Shown: one piece after another, positions 16,679 through 24,420 of the stretch
How positions within the stretch are numbered: the first letter of the stretch is position 1
How the letters are laid out: every line of letters starts with the position of its first letter
Source: Rhodobacter sp.
GTDB taxonomy: Bacteria > Pseudomonadota > Alphaproteobacteria > Rhodobacterales > Rhodobacteraceae
Assembly (NCBI GenBank): GCA_020250125.1
Contig: JADCEL010000056.1
Span: forward strand, 1-45,667
Direction: 5' to 3'
Length of the DNA: 45,667 bases
Position numbers and translations under genes: made by a program
Notes under the pieces: model-generated
What the model saw: the letters and a program-made list of their open reading frames with translations, nothing else
Databases searched by the model: none
Told to the model about the DNA's origin: nothing

Positions 16679-17973
16679 CGGATGTCTCCGTGTTCGGTGT
16701 GGGTTGATTTGAGCTTGTCGATGCCCAGGGCCTGCAGGGCCAGACGCTCGTAGAAGGGTTCGGATTTGCCCATGCGGATCTTGCGCAGGAAGTACTTCTC
16801 GAAGCCGATCTTGGCGTAATGTACCCATTTGCCCTGCGACGACCAGTTGACGTTGCGCGGCGGAATCTGCGGCTGCGCCACAAAGGCCACGCCCCCATCG
16901 CCGAAATCGGCCAGGCAGACGGCATTCCAGGTGCCGACCTCGGCCGGTTCCTGGCCCCTGAGCAGGCTGGCGATGTTCAGTGCGGTCGCCGTGACCATGC
17001 TTTCGATCATGAAGCCGGTCTTGGGCACGCCCACCGGTACCGGGGTGGGCCCCATCGGCGGAATCGCCACCCCGACGCCCACGGCAAAGACGTTGCGGAA
17101 GGCCGGATTGCGCTGGTACCTGTCCACCAGGATAAAGCCGCGCGGGTTGGTCAGCCCGTCAATCCCGCGCACGGCCGGGACGCCCCGGAAGGCGGGCAGC
17201 ATCATCGAGAAGGCAAAGGGCAGATCGTGCAGCTTCCTGCTGCTGCCGTCATCGTTCACCTCTTCGACATGCATGATGCCGGGATCAACGGACGTGACCC
17301 TGGCATTGGTGATCCATTTGATGTGATGCGCCCGCATCTGGCTTTCCAGCAGGCCCCTGGTATCACCCACCCCATCGAGGCCAAGGTGCCCGATGTAGGG
17401 CTCTGCGGTGACAAAGGTCATCGGCACGCGGTCGCGCACCCTGGCCCGGCGCAGGGCCGTCTCAAGAATGAACAGGAATTCATAGGCCGGGCCGAAACAG
17501 CTTGCCCCCTGCACCGCCCCGATGATGACCGGGCCGGGCCGGGCGATCAGCTGCCGCACAGCTTCTTCAGCCTTCAGCGCATGGTCGGTATGGCAGACCG
17601 ATGCGGTATGCCCCTCGGGGCCGAGGCCGGGGATCTCGTCAAAGGCAAGGTCGGGGCCGGTGGCGATCACAAGATAGTCGTAGGCGACATCGGCACCATC
17701 GGTCAGTTCGATCCGGCTTTCGGCCGGGTGTACCCGCGCAGCACCCTGTGTCAGAAGGGTGATGCCGCGCCTTTCCATGACCCCGGTCAGATCAACCTCG
17801 ATGTCTTCGCGCGCCCGCCACCCCACGGCGACCCAGGGGTTCGACGGAACAAAGCTGTAGCTTTTGCCTTTGGCGATCACCGTCAGCCGGTCATCTGCGC
17901 CCAGCTGATCCTTCAACTCATAGGCCATGATCACGCCGCCAAGACCCGCCCCCAAGACCACGATATGTGCCAT
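16675..17973 (-). CDS. sqr: Sulfide:quinone oxidoreductase
   Basis: A 432-residue FAD flavoprotein of the SQR / flavocytochrome c sulfide dehydrogenase family, membrane-associated, oxidising sulfide to sulfane sulfur or polysulfide and passing electrons to quinone. The FAD loop is VVLGAGLGG at residues 5-13. Three cysteines, Cys127, Cys159 (in GASCFGPAYE) and Cys353 (in NAVCLADFGDGG), fall at nearly the same positions as the three redox cysteines of Acidianus SQR. ATG 17973 follows GGGAGAA. A longer frame to 18015 would run into the promoter. It is the first gene of the operon and sits just downstream of a candidate SqrR operator. Confidence 0.9.
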   Translation of the reverse strand: MAHIVVLGAGLGGVIMAYELKDQLGADDRLTVIAKGKSYSFVPSNPWVAVGWRAREDIEVDLTGVMERRGITLLTQGAARVHPAESRIELTDGADVAYDYLVIATGPDLAFDEIPGLGPEGHTASVCHTDHALKAEEAVRQLIARPGPVIIGAVQGASCFGPAYEFLFILETALRRARVRDRVPMTFVTAEPYIGHLGLDGVGDTRGLLESQMRAHHIKWITNARVTSVDPGIMHVEEVNDDGSSRKLHDLPFAFSMMLPAFRGVPAVRGIDGLTNPRGFILVDRYQRNPAFRNVFAVGVGVAIPPMGPTPVPVGVPKTGFMIESMVTATALNIASLLRGQEPAEVGTWNAVCLADFGDGGVAFVAQPQIPPRNVNWSSQGKWVHYAKIGFEKYFLRKIRMGKSEPFYERLALQALGIDKLKSTHTEHGDIR

Positions 17974-18015
17974 CAATGCTTCTCCCGCGACGCTGACCAG
18001 GATGCGTCGACTCAC

Positions 18016-18047
18016 TGTATATCAAAACATTTAGACTTTCAAATGTT
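18016..18047 (-). promoter_or_regulatory. Candidate SqrR operator overlapping the sqr promoter
   Basis: An AT-rich island in GC-rich DNA, 43 bp upstream of the sqr ATG. It holds a perfect palindrome AACATTT-N8-AAATGTT (18026-18032 and 18041-18047). On the minus strand TTGAAA (18042-18037) and TATACA (18021-18016), 15 bp apart, can serve as -35 and -10, so the palindrome covers the -35 and the spacer. From memory, R. capsulatus SqrR binds an ATTC-N8-GAAT type site. The same N8 spacing supports the call, and repression by occlusion is the natural reading. Confidence 0.65.
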
Positions 18048-18304
18048 AAAACGTCTTTGTGTCGCGCAGGGCGTAAGGCTTGGGCACGCGGATGATCGGA
18101 AAAGACCCGCCCCGTCCCGCCGCCCCGGCAGTCGGGACACCGCCGGGCCGGAACCACCCGCGCTTTGTCGCGCAGGTCGGAAGATGCAAAGGCCTGGCGG
18201 GCATAAGCCTTCGATAACGTTTGGGGCAGAACCACCGGGTTTTGTCCCTCGCTGCAGACGCATCGAGCCCAAAGAGGTCACTGCCCAAGTAGTTGGCTGC
18301 AAGT
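18048..18304. other. Gap of 257 bp, no recognised gene
   Basis: Between the sqr promoter and the VOC genes. A minus-strand frame (18046-18288) ends with a plausible-looking tail FPIIRVPKPYALRDTKTF, but two other minus-strand frames are equally open and none matches a family I know. It may be a gene remnant at the edge of the low-GC segment. I do not call it a gene. Confidence 0.3.
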
Positions 18305-18712
18305 CTACGGAAGATCGTAAAGACCCAGCGCGTTGCCGTCGGGATCTCTGAATTCTGAGAACGTCACCAGACCGGGCACCTCGATGGCCTCGCCCGAATC
18401 GATGTCCACACTGTTAAGCTTCGCCTGCGCCGCTGCCATATTGTCCACCTGGAAACGCAAAATGGACCCGGAATCTTCCACGCCTCCTGGCTCGAAAAGC
18501 TGAAGCCAAACCCCTGGCGCAATTTTCAACTCTGTAATCCCCGGATCGGGGCGCATGACCTCGACGTCCGGGCCAAGAAGCTTGCTGTACCAAGCCTCTG
18601 CCTCTGCCAGGTTGGTGACCGGAATGCCGACGGTGACCTCCTGAAAAGGCTCCGCAGAAGCTACGCCGGTCATCGCAAGAAGAACCGCAGCAAATCTGAA
18701 CATGACTCCCAT
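18305..18712 (-). CDS. Exported VOC-fold (glyoxalase-like) protein
   Basis: A 135-residue single-domain protein of the vicinal oxygen chelate fold. After a signal peptide (FRFAAVLLAMTGVASAEP) comes the typical beta-alpha-beta-beta-beta start VTVGIPVTNLAEAEAWYSKLLG and the C-terminal FRDPDGNALGLYD motif. The start is uncertain: GTG 18727, ATG 18712 and ATG 18703 are in frame, and I chose 18712, which overlaps the upstream VOC gene by a few bases. Export to the periplasm is unusual for this fold. It is probably cotranscribed with the VOC gene upstream. GC content is lower than that of the neighbours. Confidence 0.75.
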   Translation of the reverse strand: MGVMFRFAAVLLAMTGVASAEPFQEVTVGIPVTNLAEAEAWYSKLLGPDVEVMRPDPGITELKIAPGVWLQLFEPGGVEDSGSILRFQVDNMAAAQAKLNSVDIDSGEAIEVPGLVTFSEFRDPDGNALGLYDLP

Positions 18713-18714
18713 GA

Positions 18715-19092
18715 TCACGCCCCGCACGTCAGGTCTTCAGCAAGCATGAGTGCGTTGCCATCGGGATCATAGAAGGTCGCGGTCTGTACCATGCCCTCGA
18801 CCACATCGTTCGGGCCGTCAAACGCTACCCCGGCTTTCTCAAGCCTATGCCGCGCTGCTGCAAGATCGGCAATGCCGAAGACGGGAACGCAGTTGCCCGG
18901 CGCAGGCTTGGTGTGTTCGCCAAGGCCAATCGTAACACCCTTGGTATTGGTCTGCAGCTCTGACCAGCCGGCGTTATCGGCGTGATAAAGAGTCTCGAAC
19001 CCAAGCGTGTCCTTGTACCATTTCGCGCTTGCATGCCGGTCCTTGACCGACATCGCAATTGTGATGTTGTCCTTCAATTCGATGAGCGACAT
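18715..19092 (-). CDS. VOC family protein
   Basis: A 125-residue cytosolic glyoxalase / bleomycin-resistance fold protein. It shows SVKDRHASAKWYKDTLGFETL at the start and FYDPDGNALMLAED at the end, the standard VOC half-motifs. The reaction is unknown. Its ATG lies 38 bp from the divergent HxlR-like regulator, a pairing that suggests control by that regulator. The downstream exported VOC gene overlaps its 3' end. The composition is less GC-rich than that of the surrounding core genes. Confidence 0.82.
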   Translation of the reverse strand: MSLIELKDNITIAMSVKDRHASAKWYKDTLGFETLYHADNAGWSELQTNTKGVTIGLGEHTKPAPGNCVPVFGIADLAAARHRLEKAGVAFDGPNDVVEGMVQTATFYDPDGNALMLAEDLTCGA

Positions 19093-19113
19093 GGCTTCCC
19101 TTTCGTAATTTTA

Positions 19114-19126
19114 TATAGTAACTATA
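19114..19126. promoter_or_regulatory. Palindromic operator candidate between VOC and HxlR genes
   Basis: A perfect 6-1-6 palindrome TATAGT-A-ACTATA lies in the 38-bp divergent gap, ending 4 bp before the regulator ATG. HxlR/DUF24 regulators typically bind GTA/TAC-containing palindromes of this kind. With so little room, the site must overlap both promoters, which suggests autorepression together with control of the VOC genes. Confidence 0.5.
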
Positions 19127-19130
19127 AATA

Positions 19131-19688
19131 ATGGACATAAGAACGCTTGTCAACATCACCTCGCGGGCTTGGGCGCTGCCAATCTTGGCAGGCCTGAACG
19201 ATGGGGTTCCGGGCCGTCAGGCACCCTTGTTGATGGCAACGGGCGCCAGCAGAACCGCCTTTGCGCAAAGCATTGATCACCTGATCAGCACCGGGCTCTT
19301 GGAGCGAAATCCCGGCCACGGCCACCCGCTAAGGCCGGAGTTCCGTCTGACGCCGCCGGGAAAAGTCGCGGCCGAGCTGGCGAGCAAAATCCAGCGTCTG
19401 TCGGGAGAAGAGAATCAGGACCTGCTTCGAAGGTCCTGGACTGTGCCGGTTCTTGCCACATTGGGCAGGCCAAGCCAGTTCACCGAGATCAAGCGGCGTC
19501 TACTGACTATTTCGGATCGCTCCCTGTCGCAGTCCCTGCAATCGATGGAGGAGCGATTGTGGGTTCGCCGCAGCGTCGATGAGGCGGCGCGCCCACCCAA
19601 GCCGATCTATTCTACAATCTACACCGGAGCGATGATCAGCAAAGTCACGAGCCCGGAAATGGAAATGGGGCAGACAGAGTTATCGTAG
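19131..19688 (+). CDS. HxlR-like regulator with two tandem winged helices
   Basis: A 185-residue protein made of two HxlR-type winged helix units. The first spans about residues 8-88 (TSRAWALPILAGLNDG...FRLTPPGK). The second spans about 98-175 (LRRSWTVPVLATLGRP...SDRSLSQSLQSMEERLWVRR). The WALPILAGL and WTVPVLATL starts align with each other. Usual HxlR proteins have one unit of about 110 residues and act as dimers. This chain has no cysteine, so thiol sensing as in YodB/HypR is unlikely. There is no Shine-Dalgarno before ATG 19131, and the transcript may be leaderless. It is divergent from the VOC pair. Confidence 0.75.
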   Translation: MDIRTLVNITSRAWALPILAGLNDGVPGRQAPLLMATGASRTAFAQSIDHLISTGLLERNPGHGHPLRPEFRLTPPGKVAAELASKIQRLSGEENQDLLRRSWTVPVLATLGRPSQFTEIKRRLLTISDRSLSQSLQSMEERLWVRRSVDEAARPPKPIYSTIYTGAMISKVTSPEMEMGQTELS

Positions 19689-20116
19689 TGACAATTCAGT
19701 CGAACGTCAGCACCGTCCGCACAGCCAACGGTCAGTCTGGACAAATACCTCTGGTCACAACGTATAGGTCAAAACCGGTCCCTCGTGGCCCTGCGCGACT
19801 GGGCGCACAAGGCCAGGGCCACACCTTCAATGCCTTTCCAAGGCCAAGGCGAAAAGGCGCAGACCTTGTCGCAACCTCCCCCCAACCCTCTGCGCGCGAA
19901 GCCCTCAACGCAGCAAGGTCATGACTGCACTGTCGGACTGCCGGCAGGTCTGGCGCCCGGCGGCACACAAACCCCGGACCTTGAGCCTGAAAGCCATGGG
20001 GAACCATGCGGTCCGCCGGACATGGCACGATCACTGCCCGAACGGTCGCCTGCGCGGTCCTGAACAGACCATGCCCCGAGCATCTTCCGCAGCAGCTTCA
20101 AGGATGCATGGGTTAG
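19689..20116. other. Gap without a recognisable gene
   Basis: About 430 bp between the HxlR-like gene and the 3' end of tRNA-Arg. Short open frames on both strands read as noise. Apparent ORFs crossing 20117-20192 (for example 19921-20181, ending TPDGFEPSTCRL) are translations of the tRNA. I looked for a tRNA 3'-end duplicate as an attachment site and saw none in this gap. Confidence 0.4.
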
Positions 20117-20192
20117 TGGTGACCCCGGATGGATTCGAACCATCGACCTGCCGCTTAGGAGGCGGCCGCTCTATCCCCTGAGCTACGGGGCC
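20117..20192 (-). tRNA. tRNA-Arg (anticodon CCT)
   Basis: On the minus strand the acceptor stem GGCCCCG/CGGGGTC, D-arm GCTC...GAGC, anticodon stem GCCGC/GCGGC with loop CTCCTAA, and T-arm GATGG-TTCGAAT-CCATC all pair correctly. The anticodon is CCT, reading AGG. The discriminator is A and CCA is encoded. The gene is 76 nt long. Its 5' end is only a few bases from a truncated LacI-family remnant. Confidence 0.95.
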
Positions 20193-20195
20193 CCG

Positions 20196-20823
20196 GTGTG
20201 GTGGTGCCCGGCACGGTACATGCGGGCAAATGCACCGCCATGCAAGCTGTCAGATTGCCAAGGGGGCGCAAGGGAGGTGTCTTTCGGTGTCGATGGCACC
20301 CCCGGGGACAGTGCCGTGGGCATTTCCCGCCGCCAGGCCGGGCGGCAGATGGCCGAAGCGATCATCGCGGCGGGGTACCGGCGGATCGGGTTTCCGGGAA
20401 CGGTGATGCCGGACGACCACCGGGCGCGCAAGCGGCTGGACGGGTTCGGGGACGCTCTGCACAGGGCAGGGCTGACGCTTGCGGACCGCGGGTTCTGCGC
20501 AGGCGGCTCGGCCCTGCTGAAGGGCCGCCAGATGACGGCGGCAATCCTGAAACGGACGCCCGATCCGGATTTCCTGTATTGCTCGAACGACATGATCGGG
20601 GCGGGCGGTCTTCTGCACTGCCTGCAAGAAGGCATGGACGTGCCCGGCAAGGTGGGGCTGGCGGGCTGCAACGGGGTCGATCTGCCGGACGGCCTTCCGC
20701 GCAGGCTGGCAAAGATGGATGCCTGCCGATTGCAGATCGGCCGGATCGCGGCCGAAATCATTGCGGGAAAACGGCCGGGGGGCATCATCGAACTGTCACC
20801 GCGGCTGGAGCACGGCGATACGA
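20196..20823 (+). pseudogene. LacI-family regulator remnant
   Basis: The frame encodes the C-terminal effector domain of a LacI/GntR-type sugar regulator: SAVGISRRQAGRQMAEAIIAAGYRRIGFPG, FLYCSNDMIGAGGLLHCLQ and GLAGCNGVDLPDGLPRRLA are typical. The DNA-binding domain and the first roughly 150 residues are missing. At 20198-20265 the similarity appears in another frame (VVPGTVHAGKCTAMQAV), so there is also a frameshift near 20265. The remnant begins right at the tRNA-Arg 5' end. Its frame stays open into the end of mtaB, with the gene bodies meeting around 20824-20837. Probably non-functional. Confidence 0.75.
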
Positions 20824-22092
20824 TCAGGCGGCCCTGACCCGTGCCACAAGCTGTTGCCCCGTGGTGCCGGTGATGTCCGCCACGATGATCCGGCCTTCGG
20901 GCTGATCGGTGTCAAAAACCGCTTCGGCAAACTGCTCAGTCCGGCCCATGCGCGGGCCTTCCATCAGCACATGGCGGGTCATGCCGGACTGCTCTGCCAG
21001 ATGCCGTGAAAGCCGGGCATCGCCCGCCGCGCGCAGCCGTGCGGCGCGGTCGCGGATCTCTGTCCCGCGAAGCTGCGGCATCCGCGCGGCGGGGGTGCCC
21101 TTGCGCGGACTGAACGGGAACACGTGAAGGAAGGTCAGCCCGCAGTCATCCAGCAGCTTCAGCGAGTTTTCGAACATCTGTTCGGTTTCGGTCGGAAACC
21201 CTGCGATGATGTCGGCCCCGAACACGATGTCGGGGCGCAGACGGCGGGCCTTGTCGCAAAAGGCGATGGCATCGTCGCGCAGATGGCGGCGCTTCATGCG
21301 TTTCAGGATCATGTCGTCGCCCGCCTGCAGCGACAGGTGCAGATGCGGCATCAGCCGGGGTTCGGTGGCGATGGCCTGCATCAGCGCGTCGTCGGCCTCG
21401 ATCGGGTCGATGGAGCTGATGCGCAGGCGCGGCAGGTCCGGCACAAGGCGCAGGATGCGCAGAACCAGATCCCCAAGGCGCGGAGTCGCGGGAAGGTCCG
21501 CGCCCCAGCCTGTCAGGTCTACCCCGGTCAGGACCACCTCGTTGAATCCCCTGTCCACCAGCCGCCGGATCTGATCCACCACCACGCCGGCGGGGACAGA
21601 ACGGGAATTGCCGCGCCCGAAGGGAATGATGCAAAAGGTGCAGCGGTGATCGCAGCCGTTCTGGACCTGCACATAGGCGCGGTGCCGCCCGAAACCGTCA
21701 ATCAGATGCCCGGCGGTTTCGCGCACCGACATGATGTCGTCCACCTGCACCCGCAGCGTATCGCCGGTCAGGTCCGGCACCGTCATCGCGGCCCAGGTCG
21801 CCGCCTGCATCTTTTCGCTGTTGCCGATGACGCGACTTACCTCGGGCATCGCGGCAAAGGTTTCCGGTTCGGTCTGCGCGGCACAGCCGGTCACGATCAG
21901 GGTGGCGTCCGGGTGGTCGCGGCGCAGGCGCCGGATTTCCTGCCGTGCCTTGCGCAGGGCTTCGGCCGTGACGGCACAGGTGTTGACGATGACGGCATTT
22001 TCCAGCCCGGCAGCGGCGGCAAGTTCCTTCATCGCCTCGGTCTCATAGGCGTTCAGGCGGCAGCCAAGTGTGGCAAAGACCGGCGCGGTCAT
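20824..22092 (-). CDS. mtaB: tRNA-t6A37 methylthiotransferase MtaB
   Basis: A 422-residue radical-SAM methylthiotransferase that converts t6A37 to ms2t6A37 in tRNAs reading ANN codons. The N-terminal cluster cysteines Cys11, Cys39 and Cys70 are present. The radical-SAM motif is Cys147, Cys151, Cys154 in [19 protein letters not shown]-terminal TRAM-like segment includes [19 protein letters not shown]. The start [10 protein letters not shown] distinguishes it from MiaB and RimO. It overlaps dapF by ATGA and is transcribed after it. Confidence 0.95.
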   Translation of the reverse strand: MTAPVFATLGCRLNAYETEAMKELAAAAGLENAVIVNTCAVTAEALRKARQEIRRLRRDHPDATLIVTGCAAQTEPETFAAMPEVSRVIGNSEKMQAATWAAMTVPDLTGDTLRVQVDDIMSVRETAGHLIDGFGRHRAYVQVQNGCDHRCTFCIIPFGRGNSRSVPAGVVVDQIRRLVDRGFNEVVLTGVDLTGWGADLPATPRLGDLVLRILRLVPDLPRLRISSIDPIEADDALMQAIATEPRLMPHLHLSLQAGDDMILKRMKRRHLRDDAIAFCDKARRLRPDIVFGADIIAGFPTETEQMFENSLKLLDDCGLTFLHVFPFSPRKGTPAARMPQLRGTEIRDRAARLRAAGDARLSRHLAEQSGMTRHVLMEGPRMGRTEQFAEAVFDTDQPEGRIIVADITGTTGQQLVARVRAA

Positions 22093-22928
22093 GTGAAGGC
22101 GGCCAGGAAAGCCGGGGTCAGCAGCCCGTCAAAGACATGGGCGGTCGGGCCGGTCATCCAGACACCATCGTCGCGCCAGTCAATCTCCAGCCGGCCGCCA
22201 TCAAGGTCCAGCAAAACGCGCCGCCCGGTCAGGCCGCGCCGGTGCGCGGCAACGGCCGTGGCGCAGGCCCCCGAACCGCAGGCCAGGGTGATGCCCGCGC
22301 CCCGTTCCCAGACCCGCATCCGCAGCCGGTCCGGGGCGGTCAGCGCGGCGAATCCGACATTCGTGCCTTCGGGAAACAGCGGGTCATGTTCCAGCAAGGC
22401 ACCCAGCCCCGCCACGTCAGCCGCATCGGCATCCGCCACGAACAGCACGCAATGCGGGTTTCCCATGCCAACGGCCACAGGCACGCCGGGCAGCGGCAGA
22501 TGCAATGTGTCCGTCGGCCGGGCAAGCGGCACCCCGGCCCAGTCAAGCTGTGGCTGGCCCATATTGACGCTGACCTGTCCATCGGCGCGGCGGCGCGCGC
22601 ACAATATGCCGCGCGCCGTCTTGATGCTGACGCTGTCCTGCCCGGTGGCCTGCATCACATGATCGGCAACGCAGCGGGTGGCATTGCCGCAGGCCCCGGC
22701 ACGGGTGCCGTCACTGTTCCAGAAATCAAGCGCGATATCGGCACCATCCGCATCGCGGATTTCCGCCAGCTGGTCAAATCCCACGCCACGGTTGCGGTCA
22801 CCCAGCGCGCGCGCCAGCGCGGCCGTGGTCAGCGCCCCGCGCCCGCGCGAGTCGATCACGACAAAGTCGTTGCCAAGCCCGTGCATTTTCATGAAGGGCA
22901 GGCCGGATATGGCGCGGGACGTTGTCAT
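22089..22928 (-). CDS. dapF: Diaminopimelate epimerase DapF
   Basis: A 279-residue cytosolic enzyme that turns LL-diaminopimelate into the meso form for lysine and peptidoglycan. [15 protein letters not shown] marks the N terminus. The two catalytic cysteines are Cys80 in GACGNATRC and Cys217 in [10 protein letters not shown]. The ATG at 22928 gives a 12-residue lead before KMHGLGNDF, and an internal ATG 12 codons later is the alternative. It overlaps mtaB by 4 bp (ATGA). Confidence 0.96.
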   Translation of the reverse strand: MTTSRAISGLPFMKMHGLGNDFVVIDSRGRGALTTAALARALGDRNRGVGFDQLAEIRDADGADIALDFWNSDGTRAGACGNATRCVADHVMQATGQDSVSIKTARGILCARRRADGQVSVNMGQPQLDWAGVPLARPTDTLHLPLPGVPVAVGMGNPHCVLFVADADAADVAGLGALLEHDPLFPEGTNVGFAALTAPDRLRMRVWERGAGITLACGSGACATAVAAHRRGLTGRRVLLDLDGGRLEIDWRDDGVWMTGPTAHVFDGLLTPAFLAAFT

Positions 22929-23152
22929 CGGGGCGCGTATACCCCCCCTTCCCGCGTTTTGCCAGCCTGACGCGGTTTCCTGCCGATTGGGTCTTGACCC
23001 CGCCGGGTGAAGTTCATACCAAGCGGTCCTGTCATGAGACGGCGTCTCTGGCGTGCAGCCCTTGACTTTCCGTGACTTGCGGGCCGGATCGCTGACTGCT
23101 GTGCCAGAACGGGTCTTGTGCGGGGAACGCCGCTGGCGATCCGGGACGGTGA

Positions 23153-23229
23153 GGGCGGGTAGCTCAGTCGGTTAGAGCACGTGACTTTTAATCATGGGGC
23201 CGGGGGTTCGAATCCCCCCCCGCTCACCA
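23153..23229 (+). tRNA. tRNA-Lys (anticodon TTT)
   Basis: The acceptor stem GGGCGGG/CCCGCTC, D-arm GCTC...GAGC, anticodon stem CGTGA/TCATG with loop CTTTTAA, and a T-arm with GGTTCGAATCC pair well. The anticodon is TTT and CCA is encoded. The gene is 77 nt long. TTGACT near 23064 may be the -35 of its promoter, but no clear -10 was found. Confidence 0.95.
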
Positions 23230-23423
23230 GTTCCTGACAGTCGGCGGGCCGCGCTTGCCGGGTTGCCTTTGGTCCGGGCAGGCAAGACTGATCCTTCGAC
23301 ACCCCCCGTCCCTTCCCGCAGCGGTGCAGCGACCGGGCTGACCCGGCCCGGCATTGCCGGTGCCGGTCGTGATGGCCCCGCGCAGGACGGATCAGCGGCA
23401 CCAAACCGCTAAAATGCCGCAGG

Positions 23424-23438
23424 TTAAAGCGGCGTTCA
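23424..23438. promoter_or_regulatory. CtrA-like half-degenerate site upstream of motB
   Basis: TTAA-N7-TTCA lies 44 bp before the motB ATG. Read on the other strand it is TGAA-N7-TTAAC, so one half matches the CtrA consensus TTAA-N7-TTAAC exactly and the other has one mismatch. CtrA controls flagellar genes in Rhodobacterales, so the location makes sense, but the match is partial. Confidence 0.35.
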
Positions 23439-23481
23439 CCGGCTGCGGCTATGCCGGTTGCGGGGATATGTGGGGTGTCTG

Positions 23482-24330
23482 ATGGCAAAGCAGCCGAATG
23501 CTTCGCCGGTCATCATCAAACGCAAGAAGATCATTCAGGCGGGCGGGCACCATGGCGGTGCCTGGAAAGTGGCGTATGCCGACTTTGTCACCGCGATGAT
23601 GGCCTTCTTCATGCTGATGTGGCTGTTGAACGCGACGACGGAAAAGCAGCGCAAGGGGCTTGCGGATTACTTCAATCCGACAATCCCGATCAACCGGGTG
23701 TCGGGGGGCGGTGAGGGGTTCTTCGGCGGCGACAGCGTGTTTTCCGAGGAAGCCTTCTCTCAAAGCGGCACCGGTGCCTCCGTGGCGCGCCCGACCGAAG
23801 AAGACCGCGCGCGCGGTGCCAACCGCATCTCGGAAGGCGACGGTACCGGGGGCGAGGGCGCGGACGAGGCGATCAAGGAAGTCGAGAAGGCCCTGCTGGC
23901 CCGCGGCGGCGAAAGCATGACGATGGAGCAGGCCTTGCGGCACATCGTGACCAGGATCACGGATGAAGGGCTTGTCATCGAGATCTTCGATCTTGAGGAT
24001 GCAGCACTTTTCGAACCGGACAGCGTCACCCCTGCCCCGGTTCTGGACGAGATTGCGGAACTTCTGGCAGAGGTTCTCAATCTTGCCAGCAACAAGGTTG
24101 CCGTGCAGGGGCACGTCCGGTCCTATCCGATCACCCTGATCCGAAACCCGGTCTGGGACCTGTCCGCAGACCGGGCCGACGTGATGCGGCGCAAGCTTGA
24201 AGGGGCGGGCCTGCCGGGCGCACGCCTTCAGCGCATGGCCGGATTTGCGGACCGCGTGCCGGCAACCGACAATCCCATGGCAACCCGCAACAACCGCCTC
24301 GAGGTGATCCTGCTGCGGCGCGACCGCTGA
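23482..24330 (+). CDS. motB: Flagellar motor protein MotB
   Basis: A 282-residue stator subunit anchored in the inner membrane that binds peptidoglycan. One transmembrane helix (about residues 34-50, DFVTAMMAFFMLMWLLNA) begins with Asp34, the proton-binding residue equivalent to E. coli Asp32. An OmpA-like domain (about residues 150-280) ends with VPATDNPMATRNNRLEVILL. ATG 23482 gives the normal N terminus. The open frame extends eight codons further without benefit. No motA is in the window. Confidence 0.93.
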   Translation: MAKQPNASPVIIKRKKIIQAGGHHGGAWKVAYADFVTAMMAFFMLMWLLNATTEKQRKGLADYFNPTIPINRVSGGGEGFFGGDSVFSEEAFSQSGTGASVARPTEEDRARGANRISEGDGTGGEGADEAIKEVEKALLARGGESMTMEQALRHIVTRITDEGLVIEIFDLEDAALFEPDSVTPAPVLDEIAELLAEVLNLASNKVAVQGHVRSYPITLIRNPVWDLSADRADVMRRKLEGAGLPGARLQRMAGFADRVPATDNPMATRNNRLEVILLRRDR

Positions 24331-24349
24331 ATAGTTCAAGTTTCATGCA

Positions 24350-24364
24350 TTAAGCCGTTCTTAA
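24350..24364. promoter_or_regulatory. CtrA-type site upstream of flgE
   Basis: TTAA-GCCGTTC-TTAA is an exact match to the TTAA-N7-TTAA core of the CtrA recognition sequence. It sits between motB and flgE, 57 bp before the flgE ATG, in a short non-coding gap. CtrA regulation of class-late flagellar genes is well established in alphaproteobacteria. The base after the second half is G, not the preferred C. Confidence 0.6.
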
Positions 24365-24420
24365 GCCGTCGCGCGCAAAGTGGGGCCGTACCATTAACCC
24401 TCTGAAAAGGGCGCTGCCGG

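Noticed and set aside
19921-20181. Small frame ending with TPDGFEPSTCRL
   Set aside because: That peptide is what appears when a tRNA gene is translated. It overlaps tRNA-Arg.
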